This document shows positions 41,503 through 51,040 of a stretch of 64,000 nucleotides of DNA, piece after piece. Under the pieces are notes generated by a model that did no database searches, was not told where the DNA came from, and saw only the letters and a list, made by a program, of their open reading frames with translations. Source of the stretch: G963662265 sp963668545 (GTDB lineage Bacteria; Spirochaetota; Spirochaetia; CADAEX01). The number at the start of each line of letters is the position of its first letter. Positions within the stretch are counted from its first letter, which is position 1. The translations under genes and the position numbers were made by a program. The stretch is from positions 2,108,001 to 2,172,000 of the forward strand of contig OY764868.1 in assembly GCA_963668545.1 (NCBI GenBank). The letters are read 5' to 3'.

Positions 41503-43425
41503 TTATTCTGTTTCAAAGTAAGTATATCCCCTCATTCCCTCTTCAAATGCTGCCATTATGGCTTTTCTCTGGTTGGGGAGATATTTTTTGTCTTTTACCC
41601 CTTTTTCCGCAAGTTTTCTTATCTGTTCAAGCAGGAGCGAAGGGTTATATTCAACATAACTGAGAACATCTGCAACAGAATCACCGCTTATTTCCCTGCT
41701 AAGCCTCATTTCCCCCTCATTATCAATTGTTATACCGATAACATGAGTATCTCCGAAAAGATTATGAAGGTCACCCAGGGTTTCCTGGTATGCTCCGACC
41801 AGAAAAACCCCCAGTATATAGTCTTCTCCAGGGGTGATCTTATGAAGAGGAAGGTTCCTGCGTATTTCATAAAGACCGATGAATTTATCAATCTTGCCGT
41901 CACAGTCGCATGTAGTGTCAGCAATAATTGCGGGGTTTTCAGGTTTTTCATTAAGCCTGTGGATGGGAAGAATCGGAAAAAGCTGATCTATCGCCCAGCA
42001 GTCCGGGAGTGACTGAAAAAGTGAAAAATTTCCGTAATAGATATCTGCAAGAAGATTTTCAAGCTTTTTCATCTCTTCCGGAATATACTTCAGGTCCTTT
42101 GCAAGAAATTTGATTTTCTTGATAACCCTCCAGAAAAGTTCCTCGGCATATGCCCTTTCCCTTAACGAGACCTTCCCCATATGAAAAAGTGACCTTATTT
42201 CATCCCTGTAGAAAATTGCATCATGATAATTTTCCTGCAGTGTTTTCACATTTAATATTGTAAGGATCTCATTGAGGTTCTTAAGGGAATCATGTGCATT
42301 CTCCGGAATAATTATCTCATTTGAATCAACAACCAGACTGTTGACATCAAGTATATTGAATATAAGTACTGATGAATAAGCGGAAACAGCTCTTCCCGAT
42401 TCTGTAATTATATCCGGATGTTCAACACCGGCTTCATCAAATCCCTGCATCATTACATCAACTATGCTTCCGCAGTATTCCTCGAGAGTATAGTTCCTGC
42501 TGCTGTCAAAAATCGTTCTTGAACCGTCATAATCAACAGCAAGCCCTCCCCCGAGATCCAGGTAACCCATCGGGGCTCCCTCCCTGACAAGGCTTATATA
42601 GAATTTCGAAGCTTCCCCGGCGGCAACACGTATATGCCTTATATCAGGGATCTGGGAACCCATGTGATAATGCAGCAGCTTTAAGGAGTCAAGCATTTCC
42701 TCCTTTTTGAGAATATCAACTACTTCAATTATCTGGGATGCTGTAAGTCCGAATACCGAATGATCGCCGGCAGATTCTGCCCATTTACCCCCGACAGTTG
42801 AAGCAAGCTTGACTCTGATTCCTATATTGGGTTTTACACCGATTTCAGCAGCGGATTTTATAATCTCATTTACTTCATTCGGTCTCTCAACAACAAGAAA
42901 AATATTCAGCCCTAGCTGTATTCCGTAAAGGGCTAGCTGAATAAATTCCCTGTCCTTGTACCCGTTGCAGATTATGGGAGAAGTTTTAGATTTTATCGAT
43001 GATATTGCTATCATCAGCTCAGCCTTGCTTCCTGCTTCAAGTCCGTAATTATACCCTTTTCCCGATTTGACAATCTCTTCAACAACATGCTGCTGCTGGT
43101 TCACTTTTATGGGATATACACCGTTAAAACTTCCTTTATATCCGTATTCCTTTATAATTGAATTGAATCCGCTGTTCAGCTTGACTATCATGCTGTAAAC
43201 AAGATCGGGAAAATGCAGGAGTACAGGCATGGTAATTCCCCGTTCCTTAAGCCCTTCAACAATACTGTAGATACTGTAGTTTTCAAAACTGTCATTGTTT
43301 CTCAGCCGTACAGTGACTTCCCCGTCCCTGTTTATATCAAAAAAGCCTGATCCCCAGTTTTCAATTCCGTATAGTTCAGAAGAGTCTTTTACTCCCCACC
43401 GGTTAATTCCCGAACTTCTTGTCAT
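41503..43425 (-). CDS. speA: biosynthetic arginine decarboxylase
   Basis: A PLP enzyme of 640 residues that converts arginine to agmatine. Its alanine racemase-like barrel carries the PLP lysine 107 in GVYPIKVNQQQHVVEEI. YNYGLEAGSKAEL, LHYHMGSQIPDIRHI and LDLGGGLAVDYDGS are further SpeA signatures, and the C-terminal sheet domain includes CDGKI and PSLLLEQIRK. The length is that of bacterial SpeA. It is transcribed divergently from the carboxyspermidine genes, with agmatinase encoded in that unit, so the locus makes spermidine from arginine. Confidence 0.95.
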   Translation of the reverse strand: MTRSSGINRWGVKDSSELYGIENWGSGFFDINRDGEVTVRLRNNDSFENYSIYSIVEGLKERGITMPVLLHFPDLVYSMIVKLNSGFNSIIKEYGYKGSFNGVYPIKVNQQQHVVEEIVKSGKGYNYGLEAGSKAELMIAISSIKSKTSPIICNGYKDREFIQLALYGIQLGLNIFLVVERPNEVNEIIKSAAEIGVKPNIGIRVKLASTVGGKWAESAGDHSVFGLTASQIIEVVDILKKEEMLDSLKLLHYHMGSQIPDIRHIRVAAGEASKFYISLVREGAPMGYLDLGGGLAVDYDGSRTIFDSSRNYTLEEYCGSIVDVMMQGFDEAGVEHPDIITESGRAVSAYSSVLIFNILDVNSLVVDSNEIIIPENAHDSLKNLNEILTILNVKTLQENYHDAIFYRDEIRSLFHMGKVSLRERAYAEELFWRVIKKIKFLAKDLKYIPEEMKKLENLLADIYYGNFSLFQSLPDCWAIDQLFPILPIHRLNEKPENPAIIADTTCDCDGKIDKFIGLYEIRRNLPLHKITPGEDYILGVFLVGAYQETLGDLHNLFGDTHVIGITIDNEGEMRLSREISGDSVADVLSYVEYNPSLLLEQIRKLAEKGVKDKKYLPNQRKAIMAAFEEGMRGYTYFETE

Positions 43426-43481
43426 TCCGCCAAACCCCTTTCTGTTATCTGAAACAGCACCTAATTTTATTAAAAATCAGT

Positions 43482-43548
43482 AAAAAATCAATATTATAAT
43501 TGTTGAAAAAAACTATTGCTGCTTTATATAATATTATATTGATTTTTT
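43482..43548. repeat. 13-bp inverted repeat in the speA/carboxyspermidine promoter region
   Basis: AAAAAATCAATAT (43482-43494) and ATATTGATTTTTT (43536-43548) are exact inverted copies 41 bases apart, framing the divergent promoters. They may be paired sites for one regulator of both polyamine units. Confidence 0.45.
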
Positions 43549-43635
43549 CATAATATAGATATAATTTACGCATTACATTGAGATTCCGGATTCAACAGAT
43601 ATCAATAGTTTTTTGTCTACAGGAGAACAGGCACT

Positions 43636-44814
43636 ATGGGAAAGGTAATGATTATAGGGGCAGGCGGGGTCGGACAGGTAGTTGCTCATAAATGCGCACA
43701 GGTCCCGGAGGTATTTTCAGAAATTATACTGGCTAGCAGAACTGAGGAAAAATGCAGAAAAATTGCAGCGCAGATTGACAGAAAAATTGAAACAGCACAG
43801 GTTGATGCAGACAATGTTCCTGAACTGGTTGCACTTCTGAAAAAGGTTAAACCTGACATGATAATAAATGTTGCACTGCCCTATCAGGACCTTGCTATAA
43901 TGGATGCCTGTCTTGAAACAGGGATACACTATCTTGATACAGCTAATTATGAACCCAGGGATGAGGCGAAATTCTGCTATAAATGGCAGTGGGAATATCA
44001 GCAGAGATTCAGGGAGAAAGGGCTGATGGCTCTTCTCGGAAGCGGTTTCGATCCCGGCGTTACCAATGTATATACTGCGTATGCTCTGAAGCACCATTTC
44101 GATGAAATTCATGAACTTGATATAATTGACTGCAATGCTGGTGATCACGGACAGCCCTTTGCTACAAACTTCAATCCTGAAATAAATATCAGGGAAGTAA
44201 CAGCAAAGGGAAAATACTGGGAAAACGGTGAATGGAAGGAAACTGATCCGCTCAGCGTAAACAGGGATTTTGATTTTCCTGAAGGTATAGGGGTAAAGAA
44301 GATTTACCTCATGTATCATGAGGAACTTGAATCAATTACAAAGCATATACCCACAATCAAAAAAGCCCGTTTCTGGATGACATTTTCAGACAACTACCTT
44401 AACCACCTTAAAGTCCTTGAAAATATCGGAATGACCAGAATTGATCCTGTTTCATATAACGGGCAGGAGATAGTTCCTCTTCAGTTTCTTAAAGCCCTTC
44501 TTCCGGATCCCGCCTCTCTAGGCCCCCTTACAAAGGGAAGGACATGCATAGGCTGCCTTATCAAAGGTATCAAGGACGGTAAAGAAAAAACATATTACAT
44601 ATACAACATATGCGACCACGAAGAGGCTTACAGGGAGGTTAAATCCCAGGCAATCTCCTATACAACCGGTGTTCCTGCAATGATAGGTGCAAAAATGATG
44701 ATGACAGGCAAGTGGATGGATAAGGGGGTTTTCAACATGGAGGAAAATGACCCGGATCCTTTCATGGAAGACCTGAACAGGTACGGACTGCCGTGGAAAG
44801 AGATTATTTTATAG
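43636..44814 (+). CDS. carboxynorspermidine/carboxyspermidine dehydrogenase (saccharopine dehydrogenase-like)
   Basis: NAD(P)H-dependent enzyme of 392 residues that condenses aspartate semialdehyde with putrescine (or diaminopropane) to carboxyspermidine (or carboxynorspermidine). The Rossmann motif is MIIGAGGVGQVVAHKC; later motifs are NVALPYQDLAIMDACLETGIHYLDTANYE and LLGSGFDPGVTNVY. The assignment rests on family resemblance plus the adjacent NspC and arginine decarboxylase; lysine-pathway saccharopine enzymes are the alternative. AGGAGA precedes the ATG. It overlaps the decarboxylase gene by 22 bases. Confidence 0.88.
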   Translation: MGKVMIIGAGGVGQVVAHKCAQVPEVFSEIILASRTEEKCRKIAAQIDRKIETAQVDADNVPELVALLKKVKPDMIINVALPYQDLAIMDACLETGIHYLDTANYEPRDEAKFCYKWQWEYQQRFREKGLMALLGSGFDPGVTNVYTAYALKHHFDEIHELDIIDCNAGDHGQPFATNFNPEINIREVTAKGKYWENGEWKETDPLSVNRDFDFPEGIGVKKIYLMYHEELESITKHIPTIKKARFWMTFSDNYLNHLKVLENIGMTRIDPVSYNGQEIVPLQFLKALLPDPASLGPLTKGRTCIGCLIKGIKDGKEKTYYIYNICDHEEAYREVKSQAISYTTGVPAMIGAKMMMTGKWMDKGVFNMEENDPDPFMEDLNRYGLPWKEIIL

Positions 44815-45944
44815 ATTTTGATCCTTACTGTGTACCATCCCCCTCTTTTGTTGTCGATACAGAAGCTTTAAAGTCAAACCTTGAGATTATAAACCGCATC
44901 CGGGAAAAAACCGGATGCAGAATTCTTCTTGCTCAGAAAGGTTTCGCCATGTTCTCGCTATATCCTCTTATGAGGGATTTTCTGGACGGAGTATGTGCAA
45001 GCGGTATTAATGAGGCAAGGCTCGGCTGTGAGGAGTTTAAAAAAGAGGTACACACATACTCCCCGGCTTTCAGGGAATCTGAATTCGGGGAAATACTGAG
45101 ATATTCAAATCATATAGTATTCAACTCATTCAGTCAGCTTGATAAATTCAGACCGGCTGCCCTGTCTGCAGGGAAAAAAATAGGAATAAGAATAAATCCT
45201 GAACACAGCGAAACAGAAACAGAAATATATGACCCCTGCAGAAAAGGTTCAAGGCTGGGTGTTACTTTACATAATTTTAAAGGGGATAATCTTGAAGGTA
45301 TCAGCGGGATACATTTTCACACCCTCTGTGAAAAGAATGCTGATTCCCTTGAAAGGACTCTTTCAGCTGCAGAGAAAAATTTCGCCTCCTGGTTCAAAAA
45401 AATGGAATGGATAAACTTCGGAGGGGGACATCATATTACAAGAAAAGACTATGACAGGGGACTTCTTGTAAGACTTATCAGCAGCTTTATGGAAAAATAT
45501 GATGTGGATGTATATCTTGAACCAGGCGAAGCTGTTGCACTCAATACAGGTGTGCTTGTTGCCGAAGTCCTTGATATTGTTGAAAACAGCGGAATGAATG
45601 CAATACTTGATACATCTGCGTCAACCCACATGCCGGATGTGCTTGAAATGCCCTACAGGCCTCACATTATCGGTTCCGGAAAAAAATACGAAAAAAAACA
45701 CACCTATACCCTTGGTGGTGTATCCTGCCTTGCAGGAGATATAATCGGAGAATACTCTTTCGATAAAGAACTTAAACCGGGTGACCGTCTTGTTTTTACA
45801 GATATGGCCCACTACTCAATGGTTAAAACAACTACATTCAACGGGGTAAATCTTCCTTCTATTGTAAAATACAGCTCCATGGATAAGAGTTTTGAAATAA
45901 TCAGGAATTTCAGCTATAAAGATTTCAGGGAAAGGCTTTCCTGA
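44793..45944 (+). CDS. nspC: carboxynorspermidine/carboxyspermidine decarboxylase NspC
   Basis: A PLP-dependent decarboxylase of 383 residues with the alanine racemase-type barrel. The PLP lysine is Lys49 in ILLAQKGFAMF, the glycine-rich phosphate loop is INFGGGHHITRKDYD, and the C-terminal domain carries CLAGDIIGEYSF and DMAHYSMVKTTTFNG. It releases CO2 to give spermidine or norspermidine. The start is a GTG inside the end of the dehydrogenase gene, without a strong ribosome site, so translation is probably coupled. Confidence 0.92.
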   Translation: MERDYFIDFDPYCVPSPSFVVDTEALKSNLEIINRIREKTGCRILLAQKGFAMFSLYPLMRDFLDGVCASGINEARLGCEEFKKEVHTYSPAFRESEFGEILRYSNHIVFNSFSQLDKFRPAALSAGKKIGIRINPEHSETETEIYDPCRKGSRLGVTLHNFKGDNLEGISGIHFHTLCEKNADSLERTLSAAEKNFASWFKKMEWINFGGGHHITRKDYDRGLLVRLISSFMEKYDVDVYLEPGEAVALNTGVLVAEVLDIVENSGMNAILDTSASTHMPDVLEMPYRPHIIGSGKKYEKKHTYTLGGVSCLAGDIIGEYSFDKELKPGDRLVFTDMAHYSMVKTTTFNGVNLPSIVKYSSMDKSFEIIRNFSYKDFRERLS

Positions 45945-46015
45945 ATTTTCAAGTGTAAAAGCAGTTATCAATGATACTGTTTCAAATTTGTAATAATAAA
46001 GAGGGGATGACAGGA

Positions 46016-46903
46016 ATGGGAAAAAAATACTTTCTTGAATCGGAATATCCTGAACAGAATGAAAAAACCGCATTATTTCATGTTATTCCTGCCCCTCTTG
46101 AAGCATCTGTTTCATACGGGAAAGGAACTTCAATGGGGCCTGAAGCAATACTGGAATCCTCGCACCAGCTTGAAAAATGGGACGGTTTTTCAGTTCCCGG
46201 TGATGAGGGGATCTACACGCATTCCCCTGTTGAATCAGGAGGGAGCACTGAACTTTTTCTTGATGCACTTGAAAACAGAATTTCAGCTGTATTATCAGCA
46301 AAAAAGATCCCGGTCATACTGGGAGGAGAACATACTGTAACAGTTGCAGCTTTACGGGCCCTTAAAAAACTGGATATTGATGTCGGTATTATCCAGTTTG
46401 ATGCACATGCGGATCTGAGGGATATCTATGAGAACAACAGCCTCAGCCATGCATGTGTGATGAAAAGAGCTTATGATCTCGGATTCAGCATCTACCAGGC
46501 CGGAATAAGAAGCCTTTCCCCGGGAGAGGCGATACTCAGACAGAAAAGCAGCAGGATCCATTATACAGATGCTTATGAAGCAGCAGTGGACAATATAAGG
46601 GAATTGAAACTGCCTGCAGGTTTTCCGGAAAATGTTTACATCACATTTGATGTTGACGGGCTTGATCCTTCTGTCATCCCTGCGACAGGGACTCCTGAAC
46701 CCGGAGGGCTTTCATGGCACCAGGCACTTTCAATGCTTGAATCTGTTGCTGCTGTTAAAAGGATTATAGGATTCGATGTTAATGAACTTGCCCCTGAGTA
46801 TATAATATCAGATGGACATATATCATCACGTTCAAGGGTATCTGATTATACAGCTGCAAGACTTGTATATAATATAATGGGAATAATACAGAGAAGCAGG
46901 TAA
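46016..46903 (+). CDS. speB: agmatinase (ureohydrolase family)
   Basis: Hydrolyses agmatine to putrescine and urea, 295 residues. Manganese ligands are visible: His106 in GGEHTV, Asp129, His131 and Asp133 in FDAHADLRD, and Asp212 and Asp214 in FDVDGLDP. I take the ATG at 46016, nine bases after GAGGGG; upstream in-frame starts at 45971 and 46007 are poorly spaced. It completes the route from arginine via agmatine to putrescine that feeds the two genes before it. Confidence 0.9.
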   Translation: MGKKYFLESEYPEQNEKTALFHVIPAPLEASVSYGKGTSMGPEAILESSHQLEKWDGFSVPGDEGIYTHSPVESGGSTELFLDALENRISAVLSAKKIPVILGGEHTVTVAALRALKKLDIDVGIIQFDAHADLRDIYENNSLSHACVMKRAYDLGFSIYQAGIRSLSPGEAILRQKSSRIHYTDAYEAAVDNIRELKLPAGFPENVYITFDVDGLDPSVIPATGTPEPGGLSWHQALSMLESVAAVKRIIGFDVNELAPEYIISDGHISSRSRVSDYTAARLVYNIMGIIQRSR

Positions 46904-46911
46904 ATGTCGGA

Positions 46912-46937
46912 AATCAGGATTTACGGCCGTCCTGATT
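46912..46937. repeat. inverted repeat after speB
   Basis: AATCAGGA and TCCTGATT are separated by ten GC-rich bases between convergent genes. It may serve as a weak terminator, although no U-run is present. Confidence 0.35.
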
Positions 46938-46989
46938 ATCCGTCTTTCATCAGCTTCAATACATCAGCATCTTTTTCCCTGCTGCTGTA

Positions 46990-49401
46990 TCATTTTTCCC
47001 GGTCAAGAATTTCCCTGACTTCCTTCAGAAGGTCATTTCTGTTTATAGGTTTCAGAAGTATTTTATCAATTCTATAGTCTTCAGCATTTTCAATATTTAT
47101 CCTGGTGCTGTATCCGGTGATTATCACTACAGGGATATTACTCCTGCTTTTCACTTCTGCAGCAATTTCAAGTCCTGTTATTCCAGGCATTGTCTGGTCT
47201 GTAATTACAAGATTAATTTCCTCTATTCTTCTGTTTATTGTTTCAAGCGCCTTTCGGCTGTCAGTTTCCTTTATTACTTCATAACCTGCTGTCTGGAGAT
47301 ACCTTGCAACAATATCTGCAACCGCCTCCTCATCATCAATAATTATTATTGTTTCTTTTCCCCCCCGCCATTCAGTCTCTGCAGCCTTTTCTGTTTCATT
47401 TTCAGCATCCGCAACAGGAAGATAGATATTGAAAGTGACCCCCTCACCGGGATAGTTTTCAATGTCAATAAATCCTCCGCTTTCTTCAACAATACCATGA
47501 ACAACTGCCAGCCCCAGACCTGAGCCTTTTCCCACATCTTTTGTTGTGAAATAGGGATCAAATATTTTATCCAAAGTTTCAGGATCAAGGCCATGACCGG
47601 TATCAGAGACGGAAATTCTAATATAACCCTTTTCCCTGACAACAGCATTCCTGATTTCAACTCTTATGATTCCTCCCGTCTCTTCCATTGACTGAGAGGA
47701 GTTTGTACAGAGATTAAGAAGTATCTGATATATCTGGGTTGGACTTGCCATGATTTTTTTAAGATCCAGGGCCTTGTTCTTTATCATCTGTACCGTGGTT
47801 GGTATTGCTGATCTCAGGAAATTCCATGATTCATCAAGAACAACACCAGGATCTACTATTATTTTTTCCAGGTTGTCCTTGCGGCTGAAAAGAAGTATCT
47901 GTTTTACTATATCCTTTGCCCGGTTACCGGCTTTCAGTATTTCCGAAATCTCGTCCCATCCGGGATTTCCCTCTCCGACAGACATCATAGCTATTTCAGA
48001 ATAACCGATTATTGCAGCAAGAATATTATTGAAATCATGTGCAATCCCCCCCGCAAGAGTTCCCACAGCTTCAAGCTTACCTGCCTGCAGCAGCTTTCCT
48101 TCCAGCAGTTTTTTTTCTGTGATATCAATTCCTATACTCTGAACAAGGTCTTTTCCGTTTATATTCATCTTCTTTGATTTTATTATCAGGTATTTTTCTT
48201 CACCTTTTCTATTGGTAAAATCAGCATCATAGGAATCATATCCGTAGGTAATTACATTTTTTATATGCATTTTCAGCCGGCTGCTGCTGCCGATATCAAA
48301 CAGATTTTTAAGGGTAAAATTCTTCATTTCATATTCAGGTACTCCGTAAATATCACATACCTTTTTATTGAAATTAACTATCTCACCTGTACTAAAGTCA
48401 TATATAAGAACAGCATCTGTAAAATCTGAAAAAAGCCTCCTGTAGAGTTCCCTGCTTTCATGGAGTTCAAGATCGGCCTTCTTATGCTCCTCAATTTCCT
48501 TTTCAAGAGCCCTTGTTCTTCTTATTACAGTATTCTTAAGGCTCCAGGACCACAAAACAAATATCAGAAGAAGAGAAATAAGTGAGGAAATGACAATCAG
48601 TATGGTTTTATATGCTTTTTTGAAAATATACATTTCCGGTTCAAGTCTGCTGAACCATTTTTCATAAATCTCATTATATACCCCTGTCTGCTGAATAATA
48701 ATCAGACCTTCATTAAGTGTAGTCAGGAGTTCGGGATTATCCTTCGATACAGCAAAACAGTACTTGAATGAAACAATATTGTCTCCGGTTGTGATATTTT
48801 TCAGTTTGAGTTCATTTATCCAGTAAAGACCTGTAATTCTTGAGGAAAGGAGATAATCATGTTTTCCCGAAGCAAGAAGCCTGAGGCCGTCTTCAGGAGA
48901 TTCCACAGGAATGAGCTTATCAGTAAGACTGTTTTTTACTGCATACTCATGCATTATGTCCCCTTTCTGAACAATGACTTCCCTCCCTTTCAGACTTGAA
49001 GCAGATGTATAGGGAGGTGAGTTTTTTCTTCTGAATACTGCCTGGTTCATTGTAAGGTGGGGAGATGAAAAAAGATATTGCCCGGCACGCTCTTCACTGT
49101 AATACATCCCCTGAAGCATATCGATTTTTCCGCTGTCAAGTTTTTTTCTTATCTCACCCCAGGGCTCAAGATCCAGTTCAATATTCAGCTGCATGGTTTT
49201 TGCAACTGCCCTGATTATATCGACATTAAAACCTCTTGGAATATAAGAATCATGAAGATATTCAAAAGGGGGATAGTTATAATCTCCCCCTACCCGGACT
49301 ATCTTATCGGTGGAATAGGTTTGAGGATATATAAACTGTAATGCTGAAAACATCTGTAACAATACAAATACAAAGAATGATTTTTTTCCCCGCTTCAGCA
49401 T
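46990..49401 (-). CDS. hybrid sensor histidine kinase with periplasmic solute-binding domain
   Basis: An 803-residue membrane sensor. After a signal/anchor segment, residues 32-250 form a family 3 (amino acid-type) solute-binding domain (VGGDYNYPPFEYL, GFNVDIIRAVAKTM, DMLQGMYYSEER). A membrane helix (265-287), a PAS domain (about 318-430), a HisKA domain with His455 in AGGIAHDFNNILAA and an ATPase domain (GSGLGLAVVHGIVEE) follow. The C-terminal receiver domain (from about 685) contains IIIIDDEEAV and the acceptor aspartate in LVITDQTMPG. It probably senses an amino acid-like ligand directly. No separate output regulator is adjacent. Confidence 0.92.
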   Translation of the reverse strand: MLKRGKKSFFVFVLLQMFSALQFIYPQTYSTDKIVRVGGDYNYPPFEYLHDSYIPRGFNVDIIRAVAKTMQLNIELDLEPWGEIRKKLDSGKIDMLQGMYYSEERAGQYLFSSPHLTMNQAVFRRKNSPPYTSASSLKGREVIVQKGDIMHEYAVKNSLTDKLIPVESPEDGLRLLASGKHDYLLSSRITGLYWINELKLKNITTGDNIVSFKYCFAVSKDNPELLTTLNEGLIIIQQTGVYNEIYEKWFSRLEPEMYIFKKAYKTILIVISSLISLLLIFVLWSWSLKNTVIRRTRALEKEIEEHKKADLELHESRELYRRLFSDFTDAVLIYDFSTGEIVNFNKKVCDIYGVPEYEMKNFTLKNLFDIGSSSRLKMHIKNVITYGYDSYDADFTNRKGEEKYLIIKSKKMNINGKDLVQSIGIDITEKKLLEGKLLQAGKLEAVGTLAGGIAHDFNNILAAIIGYSEIAMMSVGEGNPGWDEISEILKAGNRAKDIVKQILLFSRKDNLEKIIVDPGVVLDESWNFLRSAIPTTVQMIKNKALDLKKIMASPTQIYQILLNLCTNSSQSMEETGGIIRVEIRNAVVREKGYIRISVSDTGHGLDPETLDKIFDPYFTTKDVGKGSGLGLAVVHGIVEESGGFIDIENYPGEGVTFNIYLPVADAENETEKAAETEWRGGKETIIIIDDEEAVADIVARYLQTAGYEVIKETDSRKALETINRRIEEINLVITDQTMPGITGLEIAAEVKSRSNIPVVIITGYSTRINIENAEDYRIDKILLKPINRNDLLKEVREILDREK

Positions 49402-49431
49402 AAATATCCTTAATTATGGCATATAACTAAA

Positions 49432-49497
49432 AATCTTTTCCGGGTAAATCAGGAATACCAGATATCCCATTCCTGATTTAACCCTTAAAAAAAGATT
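49432..49497. repeat. nested inverted repeats in the kinase/hisI divergent region
   Basis: GGGTAAATCAGGAAT (49442-49456) pairs with ATTCCTGATTTAACCC (49469-49484) with one bulge. Outer arms AATCTTTT (49432-49439) and AAAAGATT (49490-49497) extend it. The element lies between two divergent starts, so an operator or cruciform is likelier than a terminator. Confidence 0.5.
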
Positions 49498-49580
49498 GTA
49501 TCTTATTATATTCTAGCACAAAACTTGAGAAAATAACAAAACAATGATAGCATTCTCACACCAAAAAGGGAGTTGTAAAC

Positions 49581-49970
49581 ATGAAAAAAGAATATACTGA
49601 CAAACTTCAGCTTGATTTCGGACAAGACGGTAAAAAGCTGCTTCCTGTTGTAACCCAGGATTATGAAACAAAGGATGTACTTATTCTCTCGTTTGTAAAC
49701 AAAGAAGCATTTGACGAAACACGAAGAAGCGGATATGCAACATACTGGAGCAGAAGCAGAAATGAATTATGGAAAAAGGGGCTCACTTCGGGCGATATGC
49801 TCTCTGTAAGGGAAATCAGGATAAACTGCGAACAGAACTCGCTTGTTTATCTCGTCAGGCCGGAAGGTAAAGGGGCCTGTCATGCAAAAAAAGCGGACGG
49901 CAGTCCGCATACTTCATGCTATTACAGAAAAATTGAAGATAATGATACTTTGACTTTTATTGAGGAATAA
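49581..49970 (+). CDS. hisI: HisI-type phosphoribosyl-AMP cyclohydrolase, altered metal site
   Basis: A 129-residue single-domain HisI homologue (histidine step 3). Family order is kept: TYWSRSRNELWKKGLTSGD, then the metal region, then GACH and TSCYYRK. Zinc cysteines 83, 100 and 113 are present. The usual Asp-Cys-Asp-x-Asp, whose aspartates bind magnesium, reads Asn82-Cys-Glu84-Gln-Asn86, and the GRRSCFYR tail is lengthened (KKADGSPHTSCYYR). GGGAG precedes the ATG. It is followed two bases later by the HisG homologue; no other his genes are adjacent. It may be a diverged but active HisI or a related function. Confidence 0.82.
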   Translation: MKKEYTDKLQLDFGQDGKKLLPVVTQDYETKDVLILSFVNKEAFDETRRSGYATYWSRSRNELWKKGLTSGDMLSVREIRINCEQNSLVYLVRPEGKGACHAKKADGSPHTSCYYRKIEDNDTLTFIEE

Positions 49971-49972
49971 TC

Positions 49973-51022
49973 ATGGATAAAGAAATACTTACAATAGGAA
50001 TGCCTGCCGGTTCACTTGCTAATCCCAAAAGGGGGGGGAATCTTATAAGCTTTCTGGAACATTCAGGATTTACAACAAAGGGTTATGAAAACGGAGGGCC
50101 TACATCATTTTCAACAGTTAACTTCATGTTCGGATGGGACGGAAGGCCGCAGGAATTCGGAACACAGATAGCTCTGGGAGAACTTGATATAGCTATTTCC
50201 GGTGATGACTGGATAGAGGAAAGAAGACTTGAATTTGCAACCGAATACGGTAAGGAGATAAAACTGGAGAAAGTCCTTTCTCTGAAAAGAGGTTATGTTA
50301 GGCTTGTCGGTATTGTTGACGGAGATGTGAAAGAAGATAATACAGAAGAATTTCTCAAAAACCTTTTGAAGAAAAAAAAGCTTATCACTGTAGTATCAGA
50401 GCTTCCATACATGGCGCTTGACTGGATAAGAAAAAAGCTTGCATCAATAGGAGAAAACGAACTTTCAGAATCCTGGTCTGTGCAGAAATATAAAACCCCG
50501 TCAAAGATTGAGGAAGGTGTTCTGATCTATGAGACATGGGGAAAAACTGAAGCCAAGATAAAGAACATGGCTGCTGATATAGGCCTTGAAATAACCCAGT
50601 CCGGAAGCGCTCTTAAGAACTACGGCCTTAAAATCATAGATGAATACATGAAATCGGAAACAGGTATATGGATAAATCCTGAAATCAGAAAAAACAGTCT
50701 GAAAAACAGCCTTATGGAGATGTTTCTTATAAATCTCTACGGGACAATCAATGCTGACAACAAAGTTCTGATGCTTTTTAATGTCCCTGTCGAAAAAAAG
50801 AACATAATAGAAAAATACCTCTCAGAAAACAATCTTTACGCAGATGAACCTACAATAATTCCCGGTTCGGAATATTCACAGTACAGCATTCAGATTGAAA
50901 TTGACAGGGAAGATATCCCTCTTTCCAGGGTACGTTATGAGCTGATAAAAATGGGTGCCAAAAATATCGATACTCTCCCGCTTCTCTCGTCAATACCTGA
51001 TCTTTCAGCAGTAATAAAATAA
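49973..51022 (+). CDS. hisG: HisG-like ATP phosphoribosyltransferase
   Basis: A 349-residue protein resembling HisG (histidine step 1, ATP plus PRPP). The N terminus (ILTIGMPAGSLANPKRG) matches the usual LPKGRL opening only loosely, and the ligand domain shows LGELDIAISGDDWIEE and TVVSELPYMALDWIRK. The loop LIYETWGKTEA stands where the PRPP motif DIVSTG normally lies, and the last 70-80 residues look like the regulatory domain of the long form. It is a divergent member. The two-gene HisI-HisG unit ends at a good terminator. Confidence 0.78.
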   Translation: MDKEILTIGMPAGSLANPKRGGNLISFLEHSGFTTKGYENGGPTSFSTVNFMFGWDGRPQEFGTQIALGELDIAISGDDWIEERRLEFATEYGKEIKLEKVLSLKRGYVRLVGIVDGDVKEDNTEEFLKNLLKKKKLITVVSELPYMALDWIRKKLASIGENELSESWSVQKYKTPSKIEEGVLIYETWGKTEAKIKNMAADIGLEITQSGSALKNYGLKIIDEYMKSETGIWINPEIRKNSLKNSLMEMFLINLYGTINADNKVLMLFNVPVEKKNIIEKYLSENNLYADEPTIIPGSEYSQYSIQIEIDREDIPLSRVRYELIKMGAKNIDTLPLLSSIPDLSAVIK

Positions 51023-51040
51023 TTCTTTCCGGGGATAATC

